Source of the DNA: Blepharisma japonicum
Lineage: Eukaryota > Ciliophora > Heterotrichea > Heterotrichida > Blepharismidae
Assembly: GCA_949751835.1 (NCBI GenBank)
Contig: CATKHK010000103.1
Location: forward strand, 80,726-144,725
Direction of reading: 5' to 3'
Length of the DNA: 64,000 bases
The translations under genes were made by a program, and so were the position numbers. Below the pieces are notes generated by a model, which was given only the letters and a program-made list of their open reading frames with translations, did no database searches and was not told the origin of the DNA. This document shows, piece by piece, positions 23,190 through 34,134 of the stretch. Within the stretch, counting starts at the first letter, position 1; each line of letters begins with the position of its first letter.

Positions 23190-23352
23190 CATTTTATGAT
23201 ATCAACAGGTCAAGATATATATAGAGATCACAAAAAGATGAAAGCATAATTATCAAAAAAGCCAAAAATCAACCAAAAAAATTCCTGGTTAAATTTAGAT
23301 GATCTTCTAATAGGAGAAATATTATCTTCTTTCGGCAGAAATTGCTAAGTTA
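23190..23352 (+). pseudogene. Decayed third copy of the 145-aa family
   Basis: From about 23190 the sequence parallels the start of the downstream gene: tttatgatatcaacaggtca against tttatgatatcaataggcca, then a recognisable DESIII block. It continues with a shortened, frame-broken version of the IDLDDPLLDEILPS region and the AEIA-like segment. About 60 nt directly before the intact copy repeat the same 5' flank. I see no intact start or frame. It marks an older tandem duplication. Confidence 0.65.
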
Positions 23353-23394
23353 GTGCTAATGCAAAGATAAAAGATTTTTTATAAATAATAAAAA

Positions 23395-23832
23395 ATGCTT
23401 TCAAATTTTTTCCAGAGCTTAAGTGATTTTTTGGGACTTTATGATATCAATAGGCCAGAATATGTACAGAAGTCAAAAAAAGACGAAAGCATAATCATAA
23501 AAAATAGTCAAAGAATCAGAAAAATTGCAAATGAGTGTTTTTTAATAGATTTGGATGATCCTCTACTAGATGAGATATTGCCTTCGCTTTCAACTGAAAT
23601 TGCTGAATGCCTCGTGATCATGGTTCTGGAATATCCTTTAACAGAACAGTTTAGAGCAGAGCATATCTTATTTAGCGAAGTTTTTCAAAAAATTCCAAGC
23701 TTAGGTAAAGCAACCCGACCGAAATTTCTTAGAGGTTTAAGAAAGGAAGGCTGAGCTTCAAGTCACGATTTTAGGATGGCTTGCATTGCTATATTTGACA
23801 TGCTAGATGGAGATTATACAATTTGCTATTAA
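23395..23832 (+). CDS. Unknown 145-aa protein, copy 1 of a duplicated family
   Basis: Reading one TGA as Trp gives 145 aa (MLSNFFQSLSDFLGLYD… to …MLDGDYTICY). I recognise no domain. It is largely helical, with an acidic-hydrophobic core (IDLDDPLLDEILPSLSTEIA) and a Lys/Arg-rich stretch before the TGA-encoded Trp. It has no signal peptide or membrane helix. The copy at 25120 is nearly identical, with only about a dozen amino-acid differences that are concentrated at the two ends, while the middle block is identical. That pattern means either very recent duplication or gene conversion. The 5' flank (gttagtgctaatgcaaagat and an A-rich leader) is shared too. Confidence 0.65.
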
Positions 23833-25119
23833 TAAGATCTTAATAAAAGTCGATTTAGTTTTTAATTATATCTAATTAGTTTTTTATTCTTTATTTTCAA
23901 AACAAACTTTTTTGCACACTCCTTGGCCTCTACTCTTAGACTTTTATTAAAAAACATTTTCTAAAACTTGTTTTTTCACTTTATTTTTATATACAAACTA
24001 TAAAGAAAATATTATTATCAGCACAAATCAAATATTCCTTGATATTTTCATATTGCGATGATTATTGGAAAACAATTATGGCATCTCCTTCCAACAAAAT
24101 AAACAACTTATTGTTTTTTCTAATTCCGGACCATAAGACATGAACCATAAACACAGATCCAATACAGGTAGAGAATTCATATCAATTTTTTACTTATATA
24201 TTAAAATTTCTTATTATTAAATTGAAAAAACATTCTAAAATTTCTAAATAACTCTAAAATATTTAATAAATTTATGAAAATTTTACATTAATAAAAAAGA
24301 TGATAATTTTTTGATAATGGCTAAATAAGGACGGCTCATATTGGAACAAATATGCGGGGAAAGTATTTAAACTTTGCAATCTATTAGAAAATATTGAATA
24401 CATCAAAATGTATTATGATAATGTCTTTGCAATTCATAACATGCATCCATATTATAATTATAATTGCTAAAACAATTTATTATTCACCATTGCTTGTTGT
24501 ATGTGATAGCAGGTATAAGTTTTACAAAATTAGTTCAAAAATACAAACGTGCTATTATTCTCAAGTTTTAATTAAAATGGACAAATCTATCTTAATTGAA
24601 TGCATCTTGGCGCATGTGATTATGCCTTACACTTCCCTCACGAGGAGCAAAATTCTTGCTCAATAATGTATGGGTAAAAATTGTATATTAAAATAGCTTC
24701 GCATGAATCGGTAATCGATTTAAAATCCTGCATCAGATGCTATGAAGAAATTAAACGAGTTTCTCTCATGAAGCCAGATATAGAAAATAGATTCCAAAGA
24801 ACCCAAAAAAAGGAAGGTTACAAAAATGTGCAACTTGATAAATCGCTTTTCTCTGGTCAAGAAATATGTGGAAAAATTGAGAAAAACCTCTATTAGCTTA
24901 GATATTAATAATTAGATGGAAACTTTCAAAGCAACTTTCAATAACGGAAAAAGTTAAATTTCGTAAACTCTCGATGACCTTAAAACAAAGTTTTAAGAGA
25001 GATTGAGTAGACAAGAGCTATTTAATAATTATAGAGACAGATGTCAAGAAGAATTCTGGTATTAAGAGTAAGTTAGTGCTAATGCAAAGATTAAACAGAT
25101 TTTTTATAAATAATAAAAA
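23833..25119. other. Spacer between duplicated genes with weak open frames
   Basis: About 24394-24896 contains two adjacent short plus-strand open frames (about 90 and 71 codons), neither with a recognisable domain nor an ATG that clearly fits. They may be remnants of a gene disrupted at 24665 by an in-frame TAA. The last 60 nt before 25120 match the flank of copy 1, so the duplication unit begins upstream of the start codon. Confidence 0.45.
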
Positions 25120-25557
25120 ATGTTTTCAAATTTTTTCCACAGCTTAAGTGATTTTTTGGGACTTTATAATATCAATAGGCCAAAATATGTACAGAAGTCA
25201 AAAAAAGATGAAAGTATAATCATAAAAAATAGTCAAAGAATCAGAAAAATTGCAAATGAGTGTTTTTTAATAGATTTGGATGATCCTCTACTAGATGAGA
25301 TATTGCCTTCACTTTCAACTGAAATTGCTGAATGCCTCGTGATCATGGTTCTGGAATATCCTTTAACAGAACAGTTTAGAGCAGAGCATATCTTATTTAG
25401 CGAAGTTTTTCAAAAAATTCCAAGCTTAGGTAAAGCAACTCTCCAGAAATTTCTTAGAGGTTTAAGAAAGGAAGGCTGAGCTTCAGGTCACGATTATATG
25501 ATGGCTTGCGGTGCTATATTTGACATGCTAGATGGAGATTATACAATTTGCTATTAA
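25120..25557 (+). CDS. Unknown 145-aa protein, copy 2 of a duplicated family
   Basis: This is the paralogue of the gene at 23395, same length and same TGA-encoded Trp. Differences from copy 1 include MFSNFFH for MLSNFFQ, NINRPKY for DINRPEY, TLQKF for TRPKF, and GHDYMMACGAIF for SHDFRMACIAIF. The duplicated tract extends past the stop (taagatcttaataaaagtcg is shared) and ends soon after. No function can be assigned. Confidence 0.65.
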
Positions 25558-26036
25558 TAAGATCTTAATAAAAGTCGATTTAGTTTTTAATTAAGCACAG
25601 AATACTTTCGATTGATTGATATATCAGATTTTACTTCAACAATGATAATTGTAATAAATTAGATAAAAAATAAATAAATTATCAATTTAAATAAGCTGCA
25701 CTATTTTAAAGTAATTATGCGTCAGCCTATTATTTCTAAATTATATCAGTATTAAGCTACTCTTTTCCTAAATGATCATAAACTATAATAATAAATTCCG
25801 CATACATGCATCATTCAAATCATTTATTAAAAAAATTTTCATTTTTTGTTCATCACCACAAACTCTAAATATTAACACATACTTAAACTCCTCATTTAAT
25901 TTATAAGCATCATGAATGTCTTATCATTCAAATTTTGGAAAATTTAAATCCTTACTTAAAACCCACTTTTCTATTAAATAATATCCTCGATTTTTTAATT
26001 CTTCTTTAAACACTCAAAATTTTTAAAATTTATAAA
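25558..26036. other. AT-rich intergenic region
   Basis: After about 45 nt of shared 3' flank with the upstream copy the sequence becomes unique and AT-rich. No gene is seen. Confidence 0.6.
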
Positions 26037-26513
26037 ATGATTTATAATTCCAGCTACCATACTAGCTCGAATGGGACTCCTTTTTTTAAAAGCCCTGCTA
26101 GAGAACCTCGTGATGAAGACCAGCTATCAACTCTTCCAAACGAAGACTTCTGTTTGAAAGATGCTGATCCTAAGCAGACCTTCATAAGTATTCTTTCTCA
26201 AAATACCCCAGAATTCAATTCGGAATCAGAAGAAAATGACTTAAACTTGCCTGATAAGGAAGTTTGTAATTTTTCAAAAAATTCAGACCCGGCTGAGGTC
26301 TTGTCAAAAGTAAGCAAGCATATTCTTGCAAGTGTTCAAGAAGCACTTACATTTGAGCGAAAAATGATGCTTGATATTGTCAATGAGGATTCAAAAAGAG
26401 ATTGATTAGTTTACGAGTTATCTAAAAAACTAGACAGTCTTCATAGAGAAAATATTTTATTAGCTCATGATAATAAAGCGCTGAAAGGAATAGTCCAGTA
26501 TTTGGACTTATAA
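26037..26513 (+). CDS. Hypothetical protein with C-terminal coiled coil
   Basis: With one TGA as Trp the frame gives 158 aa. The first 80 residues are Ser/Pro/Asp-rich and probably disordered. From about residue 85 it is helical, with heptad-like spacing (LSKVSKHILASVQEALTF, then LVYELSKKLDSLHRENILL) that suggests a short coiled coil. I recognise no domain. The frame is supported by uniform coding composition and by a TAA just after the helix. It is small and acidic and lacks a signal peptide. Confidence 0.65.
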
Positions 26514-26615
26514 TTTAATTAATTTTTATTTGCCAATCATTATTGATTTTAGAAAAATATTATGAAAATTTTTATTGGAAATGTATTACAATGAAATTAT
26601 TGAAAATATAATATA

Positions 26616-27524
26616 TTACTCCATCTTAGTCCTTATTTCTTGGGCTTTGTTTTTATATAGCTCATGCTGTTTTTCTAAATTTTCTAGCCAGGATAGCGTT
26701 TTGTCTTCATATTCTTCTTTTTCTTCTTTAATTTCGCCATTAAACACCTTAGCCTTCAATGGAGGCTTTGGAATTTTTTTTGCAAACTCTATAGCTCGCT
26801 GCCTTGTGCTGATTTCTTTATCTTTTTCTTTTGGCTTTTTTAATACAGCTGGAGGTATCAATGTAGAATTAGCTTGCATTACTTGTTTAGCATATTCTTT
26901 TTTCCTGTCCTGCAGCTCCTTCTTTTTTTCCCATTCTTCAGTTCCTATGTTAAAAGGTCCAAGGCCTCCTAATTCGTAATATTTTTCTGTTTTTATTATT
27001 TTATAATCTTTCAAGGTATAAGGAGTAAAATCAATAGCTCTCCTTTTTGCATATGAAATTAATTGGTTACTGTTTGTGGATAACAAAGTTTCTTGGGTTT
27101 TTCTCAAAGGGGCTGCTGATGCTGCTTTTTTAGGTTTTTGATGAATTTCAGAGTCTCTTGGAGACTGTTGAGCTGAGTAGCCGTGCGAAATATTTTCTGG
27201 TGCTGGATAATAACTGCTTTTAGCGTTCATTAAATGAAAATTGGTGGGTTCTGAGGCAGCTTCACTTGGGGGAGCATAAAATGAACGCTCAACGGTGCCT
27301 TGCAATTTAATTGGTCGTGCAAATGTCGGATAATCGTTAGTAGGGGAAACTGAGTTTTGGTAGTTGCTTTTTATTATATTGGATGCAGAAATTTGCATAA
27401 TTGATTTCTGGGGTATTCCTGCAGGTTTGTTTACAGCTTTCGAAACATCAACGTCAAACTCGCCTAGTTTATTCATCGTTGTTACTTTGTCTTTGAATCT
27501 ATCAATGAACAGTTGAGATGCCAT
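26616..27524 (-). CDS. JHY-like ciliary protein candidate
   Basis: The start is taken at ATG 27524 (MASQLFIDRF), giving 302 aa; the frame stays open a little further up but lacks another ATG. The N-terminal half is disordered. The C-terminal half carries the conserved block IDFTPYTLKDYKIIK, YYELGGLGP, then a basic helix (KKKELQDRKKEYAKQV) and RAIEFAKKIPKPPLK. The PYTLxxY…LGGLGP arrangement followed by EYAKQV is the pattern I associate with JHY (C11orf63), needed for motile cilia in vertebrates, and broadly with microtubule-associated enkurin-like proteins. Ciliary or microtubule localisation is inference. No TGA or intron is needed. Confidence 0.55.
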   Translation of the reverse strand: MASQLFIDRFKDKVTTMNKLGEFDVDVSKAVNKPAGIPQKSIMQISASNIIKSNYQNSVSPTNDYPTFARPIKLQGTVERSFYAPPSEAASEPTNFHLMNAKSSYYPAPENISHGYSAQQSPRDSEIHQKPKKAASAAPLRKTQETLLSTNSNQLISYAKRRAIDFTPYTLKDYKIIKTEKYYELGGLGPFNIGTEEWEKKKELQDRKKEYAKQVMQANSTLIPPAVLKKPKEKDKEISTRQRAIEFAKKIPKPPLKAKVFNGEIKEEKEEYEDKTLSWLENLEKQHELYKNKAQEIRTKME

Positions 27525-27584
27525 TATTTTAGATATAACCTTCCATGACACTTTAAATTTTTCATACAGAATTGAAGATTTAAA

Positions 27585-28115
27585 ATGGAATCAAGAGAAG
27601 AGAAGTTTGATAGAAGGGAAAAACTGAATCTTCCTGATGACAGCGATATCATGATAATTCCAAGCTCCCCTCTTTTTAAGAAAGACTATGAAGACCTAAT
27701 TATCAAGTCACCCGCCTCTTTGAGGACATCTTCATCACCATACTCATTAAGAAAAAGAAAACCCAGCGCTATTGACTTGCTGGATATCTCCAACGTCACC
27801 TTAGACGAAAATCTTAATTATACCCATTATTCGCCTAAATGAAGAAACAAAATCTCAAATTCTAAAAATTGCCAGTTTAAATTAGATGAGCTTTCCCCAC
27901 AAATAAACTTGGATCAATCGTCTTGCAGGCTAAAATATATCAGTGGCAGCCCTTTAATCACTCCACTGAGGAGCAATAATGTAAACACAGCAAATAAGAA
28001 GAGGAAATTTTCTCCTTATAAAGGTGACATAGAATGAAAAGAAAATACCAAAAAAATTAAAATTAATGAGATTTCAAGTACGGATAGCAATGAAATTATT
28101 GACTGGCTTGTTTAG
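27585..28115 (+). CDS. Hypothetical Ser/Pro-rich, SP/TP-motif protein
   Basis: The frame runs through two TGA (Trp) codons to TAG 28115, 176 aa. No domain is recognised. It is charged and disordered, with several SP/TP sites near basic residues (SSPLFKK, YSPKW, SPLITPLR, FSPYK), typical of CDK or MAP-kinase substrates, and two basic clusters (RKRKP, KKRKF) that could be nuclear localisation signals. It ends in a small hydrophobic-acidic tail (EIIDWLV). It is divergent from the JHY-like gene, with only 60 bp between the two starts. A nuclear regulatory role is a guess. Confidence 0.6.
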
Positions 28116-28235
28116 TTGCTACAGATAATTAAGAAATGGTATTTTATGTATCGCCATGTATAAAATCAGCTAAAATAACCAACCAATTTGTTATCACTTT
28201 TTCAATCTAAATCTATCTATTCTCATAATTATATT

Positions 28236-28916
28236 ATGGAAACTCAGCAGCAGCCAGAAGTTGCATGTCCATTTAACCCTTCACACCACATGAAGCCCCA
28301 TAGAATTATTTGGCACATGATCAAATGCTCCAAAAACCAGTCAGAGTCCAGCAAAAAAGCTTTATCCAAAGTCCAGTGCTCCTACAATAAAGAGCACTGG
28401 CTCGACCAAGCTGAAGTAATCGAACATATGCAGCATGAATGCTCTGACAGGCCAACTGAGTCTCAAACTAAAGCAATAAACGATTACAACACCAAGCAAA
28501 AATCTCAAAATAAACCCCAAAATAGAGAAAAAAAGCCTGACAAAAGAGTAAGGCATAAATCTCAAGAGAATAAAAAAGTTGTAGAACCAGAGCTTGCAGA
28601 AGGTCACACAGAAGAAAAAAAAGTAAGGGATTTTGATGAAGAATATTCGCTGAATAAATTGACATGAAATCCAGGGAAAAAAGAAGAGCAGAAAGTAGAA
28701 GAAAATAAAGAAGAGAATAAAGAAGAAAAGAAAGAAAACAGAAAAAGAAATGAAAATAATCAGGGGAGAAATTATAAAAGAAATAGAGGGAATTATAGAG
28801 GGAATAGAAATAAGTCAGCAGGAGCGCAGAGGAATGAGAAGAGAAATAAAAAGCCAGAAGAAAAGAAAGAAGAGCCACAGAAGAAACAAGAAGACTGCAA
28901 AAGCCAGATATTTTAA
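28236..28916 (+). CDS. GTSF1-like double CHHC zinc-finger protein
   Basis: The ATG at 28236 (METQQQPEVACPFNPS) opens a 226-aa frame with one TGA as Trp. Two CHHC (U11-48K/GTSF1-type) fingers stand at the N-terminus: C11-x5-H17-x9-H27-x3-C31 (CPFNPSHHMKPHRIIWHMIKC) and C48-x5-H54-x9-H64-x4-C69. Paired N-terminal CHHC fingers with an acidic/basic disordered tail are the GTSF1/Asterix layout; GTSF1 proteins bind PIWI-family Argonautes and assist piRNA-guided silencing. The remaining 150 residues are extremely charged (long Glu/Lys runs), with RG/RN repeats (GRNYKRNRGNYRGNR) that may bind RNA. Finger 2 has one extra residue before its last Cys. Family call is confident; involvement in scnRNA-guided DNA elimination is inference. 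Confidence 0.82.
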
Positions 28917-28956
28917 ATATAGGAATTATAATTAACAGTTAAGTTATTAATAGAAA

Positions 28957-31167
28957 TTAGTTATAATATGATATAAACTCAAATAAGCTGCCCATGACTT
29001 CTCGGTATTTTGTATGACTATCCACAAGGGTTGTTACGTCATAATTTTCTATACTGTTAACGTCAATTTTTTCATATCCGACTGCTTTTTCTAATCGTGA
29101 TATCCTATAGAGGATTGAAAGAACCAAATCATTTTTACTATATAAATTTATAAGCCTTCCTGATACTGCAGCTTTACATTTTATTCATTCTTCACTAGAA
29201 GCAGATGCAGCCCCTCCCATTAATATAGCATTATGGATATATTGCAAATTTTCATTGGATAATTCTTTTAAGCATGAATGTATTATGCTAACACCTAAAG
29301 AAAATCCAATTAAAGTGATATTAGCTCTTTTAAAAAGATTGTTTTTTATTATATGCGCTAATGCTTTTCCAGCAACTTCAGCTCGTTTTTGGCTTGTTTT
29401 AAAAGGATCTAATTTATAAAGCTTATAAGCCGCTGATAATAAAAACAGCGTAGAAATAAGTTGATCAGTTATTAGCACCCCACTGACAATTTTAAGTATT
29501 TCAATTAAAAATTTTGTAGGGCTGCTTGAGTCTCATTTAAGTACATAAACATGGCCTTGAAATGACCTATTTACTATATGATGCCAAGACTCTGCACTAT
29601 TATCTTCTTCTGAAAGCCACCCAGATATTACAATTGTTATATGCAAGGATGGCTCATATTTAATACACTCCAAAGCAAGGCTATTTATTTGCAAATTTTG
29701 ATCTTTGAACTAAATATTTTTTACAGCAAAATTTTCAACTGCATTTACAGCATGAGAAATCCATTGCTTTACAGAGGATTCTTCTGAAAGAATGTTTGAG
29801 ACAATTTTGACGATTTCAGTGATTTTTGACAATTTTTCGATTTTTTTGTCAGAAAAATCTAATGAAGATATTTCTGGGTATAAATCAATAAAATGGCTGT
29901 CAAGTATTTGTTTGTTCATCCTCAGCAATTCTCTAGCAATTCTCTGCTCACCTATAAGCATTAATTGTAGATACCCACAGGATTTCGAATATTCTTTATC
30001 AGAACTTTTGTAGCCTGAAAAAGCATGAAAAATTATTTGGCTGAGTCATTCTCGATTACCTGGGTGAAATTTTTTCAATTGTAAATCTTCGATAAAAATA
30101 TCATTGTGAGTGTTAGAAAGTACTAAAATCAGCGAAATAATGGTAAGAAATCTCCCTTTATCATTTGTGCTTAGGCGAAAATGATGAGAGTATTCTTGGA
30201 TTTTCTTTTGTTGTTCTAAATTAAATAATTCATCTATTGCATTTTCATCTAAATTTAAATAATTTAATATATCATTAAGCTGATCAATACAGAAATTTGA
30301 ATTCAAAGATGTTTGGATAATAATTCCAGCCAAAGCTTCCCTTGAAATATCATTGCAGACTTTTCTATCAAACAATTTTAATTCATTTTTTTGAAGTAAG
30401 CTAAGTGCTTCATTTATATAAATTTTGAACTCATAAATCAATCTATTCATTTGATTTTCTCATATTTCTTCATATTTTAATAATGAATTTGCTTTAACTT
30501 TGTTATAGTGGCCTTTAAATAAACAATTCGGCACACTTCCATATGCATTTTTAATGAAATTTCTAATATACTCGTTATATGAATTTAGCTCAATATTTAT
30601 GATATCAACCATTTCTTCAGGAAAAGCATGATAGTGGGAATTTAATAAATTTTCTATATTATTTTCAGCATTATTTGAAATCTCTATCATAGAGTTTTGC
30701 AAATCTCTATAAAAATCGCTTTGCAAGTTATCCAAAGCTTTTACAATCCCAATTTCAACATTTTCCACAATTTTTTTAAAATTTACATGACTTCTTGCTT
30801 CACATTCTATCGGAATCATGGAGTCTAGATACAAAATCATATTTTCAATTCCTTTTACATATTTCTCTTCTAGTTCATTTAGCATTTTATAAATATTTTC
30901 CGGATCAGCCTGAAAAATCAAGTGCTCAGCTGCGAAAACTATATTTTCGCATTCCTCGTTCAATTTCTCAGTAATTTTCATACAATTGCTTATAGTCAAA
31001 GTTTCCATGAATGCTTTTACAATTTTTTCTCAATTTTTTAAGTATTCTTTGTATTCATTTGAAAAGTCGAGTAAATTTCTTTCAAGCTCTAATTGAGGCA
31101 AAGGCAAAATTTGACAGGCTGACCATTCGTTCAATTTTTTTACAAATCTCTTGTGGGTCGTTTTCAT
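28957..31167 (-). CDS. TMCO4-type (DUF726) alpha/beta-hydrolase protein, one 15-nt intron
   Basis: Several TGA read as Trp and one 15-nt intron (29710-29724) join the pieces into 731 aa from ATG 31167. The first 450 residues are helical and poorly conserved. The C-terminal third is the DUF726 catalytic region: a WLSEEDNSAESWHHIV block, VYVLKWDS, then the nucleophile elbow LIGFSLGVSII with Ser in GFSLG. It continues with AILMGGAASASSEEW and the family hallmark VSGRLINLYSKNDLVL, with a candidate Asp near it. TMCO4/DUF726 proteins are predicted serine hydrolases; the substrate is unknown. The usual strong membrane helices before the hydrolase are weak here. The start lies 37 bp from the phosphodiesterase start, head-to-head. 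Confidence 0.82.
29710..29724 (-). other. 15-nt intron of the TMCO4-like gene
   Basis: On the minus strand it reads gtaaaaaatatttag and contains the in-frame TAG that otherwise ends the upstream piece. Removal keeps the frame (…VENFA to FKDQNLQ…). Confidence 0.85.
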
Positions 31168-31204
31168 AATTATATGTTATGATTTATGCGAAAAAATTAA
31201 AACT
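31168..31204. promoter_or_regulatory. 37-bp shared spacer between divergent starts
   Basis: Only 37 AT-rich bp separate the TMCO4-like ATG (31167, minus) from the phosphodiesterase ATG (31205, plus). Both promoters or 5' leaders must overlap one another or the neighbouring coding sequence. No motif is identified. Confidence 0.4.
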
Positions 31205-33349
31205 ATGGAACTAAGTGGTAATGGCCTTTTGGTGGAGTCTAAAAATCAAATAATCAGTGATGTTACTCAAATATCGCCTGCTCGTGAAATTGCAATGAAC
31301 CACTTGGAGATGATTAACAGCATGAAATTGACGGATTTCAAATTTTATTTGTGCTATTTGACAACTATTTTGCTGTGCATTATCGGGATAATCCTTAATT
31401 ATAGTGATGGAGAAGTCAATATTAAAGAAACGATATTTGGGATTTCGATACTTTCCGCAAGTTTTATATTATGCTGTATAGCGTTTATTATTGAAATGAA
31501 ATTTGGTCCTGGGCTGCTCAATAGATGCTCGCTGCCAAGTCTGTTATATTTAATAGTTGGAATTACAATAATTCTATCTGATCCTAATATTTATGGCACT
31601 GTTATGGATGAAGATGACAACAAAAGTTTTATGCCTAGTCTTTCCACCATTGCTATTATTTTAATTGCCTCTCATAAAAGAATTAAAAAGCACAAAAATT
31701 TCGAAATAATAAGTGGGATACTAATAATTTTAGCTTTTTTTCTGAATCTTACAGGAACTCAAAGCAATAATCTCACAATTTTCCAGTTTTTTACAGTTTT
31801 GATCATCCTTGGGTATCTAATTAGCAGTCTTCAAGAACCGAAAAAAGTCCAAACCCGGTACCTTGAAATTGCAAAAGAAAGCCAAAGTTTTATTTCAGAA
31901 AATGATTTAAAAACAGACGGAATTATCCATGGACGCAAAAAGCAAGCTAATAGTGTTATAGAAGAAATTGTAGACGCTATAAATTCATCAATAGAATCAT
32001 TTCAGATTATTAAAGATTCTAAGGATACTAAAGCTAGAGAGCAAGCAATTGCTTCAACTGAAGCTTTAAGATTAATTTTGGCAAGATTAAGAAGAAGTAC
32101 TAATATTTATTGTTTAAATATAGAAAATATTACTAAAGATCTAGACGAGCAAGACAAAATTTATTTTGAGCAAACTTTTGTGTCGAAAAAAAGCGGAACA
32201 GTTTATAGTCTTCCTCCAAGAGAAAATTCTCTAATAAAATTCGACTTCATATATGGCGTAGCTGAGCTTCAAGGAGTTTTAAGTCAAATAGGCAAAGAAT
32301 GGGATTTTAACACATTTTTTGTAAGTGATTGCTCTGGTGAAAGACCTTTACAGACTTGTGGGTATTACGCTATAGTAAAATACGGTTTAAAAGACATCTT
32401 TAATATAAATGAAAACACTCTCAAGAAATTTTTGCAGGAATTAGAATGCAAGTACAATAATGCCAACCCTTATCATAATTCTTGCCATGCAGCTGACGTA
32501 ATGTGCTCATTTCTCTATATAGTTTTCAATACTTTTATTCTTGAAGAAATCAATAGCCTAGAACTTTTAGCAGGAATTATTACATCATTAGGCCACGACG
32601 TAGGCCACCCAGCTAGAAACAACCGTTTTCTTATCATGACAATGGACGACCTTGCTATCCAATTTAACGACATCAGTGTCCTCGAAATGTATCACGCCTC
32701 TATTGTATTTAAAATCCTAAAAGAGCACGCTTATGACCTAATAAAATCAATTGGCCCTGACAGATGATCTTCAGTCCGTAAAATGATTATCGAGATGATT
32801 TTATCGACAGATTTAGCCAAACATTTTGAAATTGTCAGCCATTTTAAAGCAAAATATTTGTCAATAAATGACCGTCAAGATATGAATGACCCTGATTTTA
32901 GATTTGATATGTTCAAAATGACGATAAAAGTGGCTGATGTAGGACATGCAGCGAAAAAAAGAGATTTGCATGTGAAATGATGCGCATTAATAATTCAGGA
33001 ATTTTTTGACCAAGGAGATGTAGAAAAAGCGCTAGGAATACAAGTTTCGATGTATTGCGAAAGGGAAACGACTGAGATCGCCAAAACGCAGATTGGATTT
33101 ATTAGAAATATTGTGGTACCTTTGTATCAAAATTATAATATGCTGGCAATTTGTCCGAGTATTAAAGAAAAATTACTAATCCAACTTGAAGAAAACGAAA
33201 AATTCTGAATTAATCACCATTCCCCGAATAGACGGCAGACCTCAATGGATGGATCTCAGCAAGATGAAAATTTAGAAGAATATGAAAGGCTTTTTAGTAG
33301 CATTCAGCGAGGGAGAAGAGGAAGTTTGCCAGAAAAACATCTTTCTTAA
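31205..33349 (+). CDS. Class I cyclic-nucleotide phosphodiesterase with N-terminal membrane domain
   Basis: Three or more TGA codons read as Trp give 714 aa. Residues about 40-205 contain six or seven hydrophobic helices (first FYLCYLTTILLCIIGIIL). A linker leads to the catalytic domain at about 340-660. The PDEase I metal-binding signature is complete: YHNSCHAADV (near 425), LLAGIITSLGHDVGHPARNN (HD near 463), the conserved YHASIVFKIL, and the second Asp in KVADVGHAAK. It hydrolyses cAMP and/or cGMP; substrate choice cannot be read from the sequence. Membrane-tethered phosphodiesterases with this layout are common in ciliates, where cyclic nucleotides set ciliary beating. The start is set at 31205, not the upstream non-ATG extension. 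Confidence 0.92.
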
Positions 33350-34134
33350 TCTGAAACTATAAATACAATTAATTAAAATTAACTAATCGTATCAAGAAAA
33401 TGGGAGTATAGGAATGAGCTATTTTTTGCAGATGGATCAACGCTTTAAAATCATTTACAATGATGACTTTACTTTAAAAGAGGAGAATTTGCATTTAATT
33501 GAAGGAAGTATGTTTAGAATCAAATTTCAGATCAATAAGCCAAAAGTATAGCTGATTTGTTTAAAAGTCGATATATAAAATATGAGCAGTCCTATCAAAA
33601 GCAAAAATTTAACACTAAACAAAATCCATTTGAAAGGCATTTTCAAATAGAAAGAATTGTCCATGCTGGACTTTGATCCGTTTAATAATTTCTTAGAAAA
33701 TAGTAATTAAGATTCTTAGCTCATATAAAAGTCTTGTGCATCTTTTTTCACTTTCAAGTAATATAAGAAAAAATTTCTTTGAAAACCACTTAATAAATGT
33801 GTGAAAATTATTGACAATTAGCTTTGAAATAAAGAAATTTGTACTAATTAAAGAAAGAGTATGTAGAAATCTTAAGTTATTGATACTCAGCTTGAATATA
33901 ATTATCAAATACATCAAAGAATTGCTTCAATCGATGCCTCAATATCAATGGATTCTTATTGAAATCTACTTGCTCCACCTAAAAACTTGATATATATTAA
34001 TACTTGAAATGAAAAATGATTGGGCTAATAAATTTACCAATTTAACACACTTCTGTAAATGATTATCAATTTTGAATTTGAGTAAAGGGAAAAATAAAAT
34101 TTTCAATAATAAAATTAATTAGAATAAATATTAA
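33350..34134. other. Intergenic region with a short possible relic
   Basis: A 45-codon plus-strand frame starts at about 33414 (MSYFLQMDQRFKIIYNDD…) and is followed in another frame by coding-like sequence up to about 33680. It may be a decayed gene, but I could not join the parts with a 15- or 16-nt intron. The rest shows nothing. Confidence 0.4.

Noticed and set aside
24394-24896. Two adjacent open frames that could be one gene
   Set aside because: An in-frame TAA separates them and no 15- or 16-nt intron joins them; no domain is seen.
28362-28878. Minus-strand hydrophobic open frames
   Set aside because: They are antisense of the Lys/Glu-rich tail of the GTSF1-like gene, whose sense frame has clear zinc fingers.
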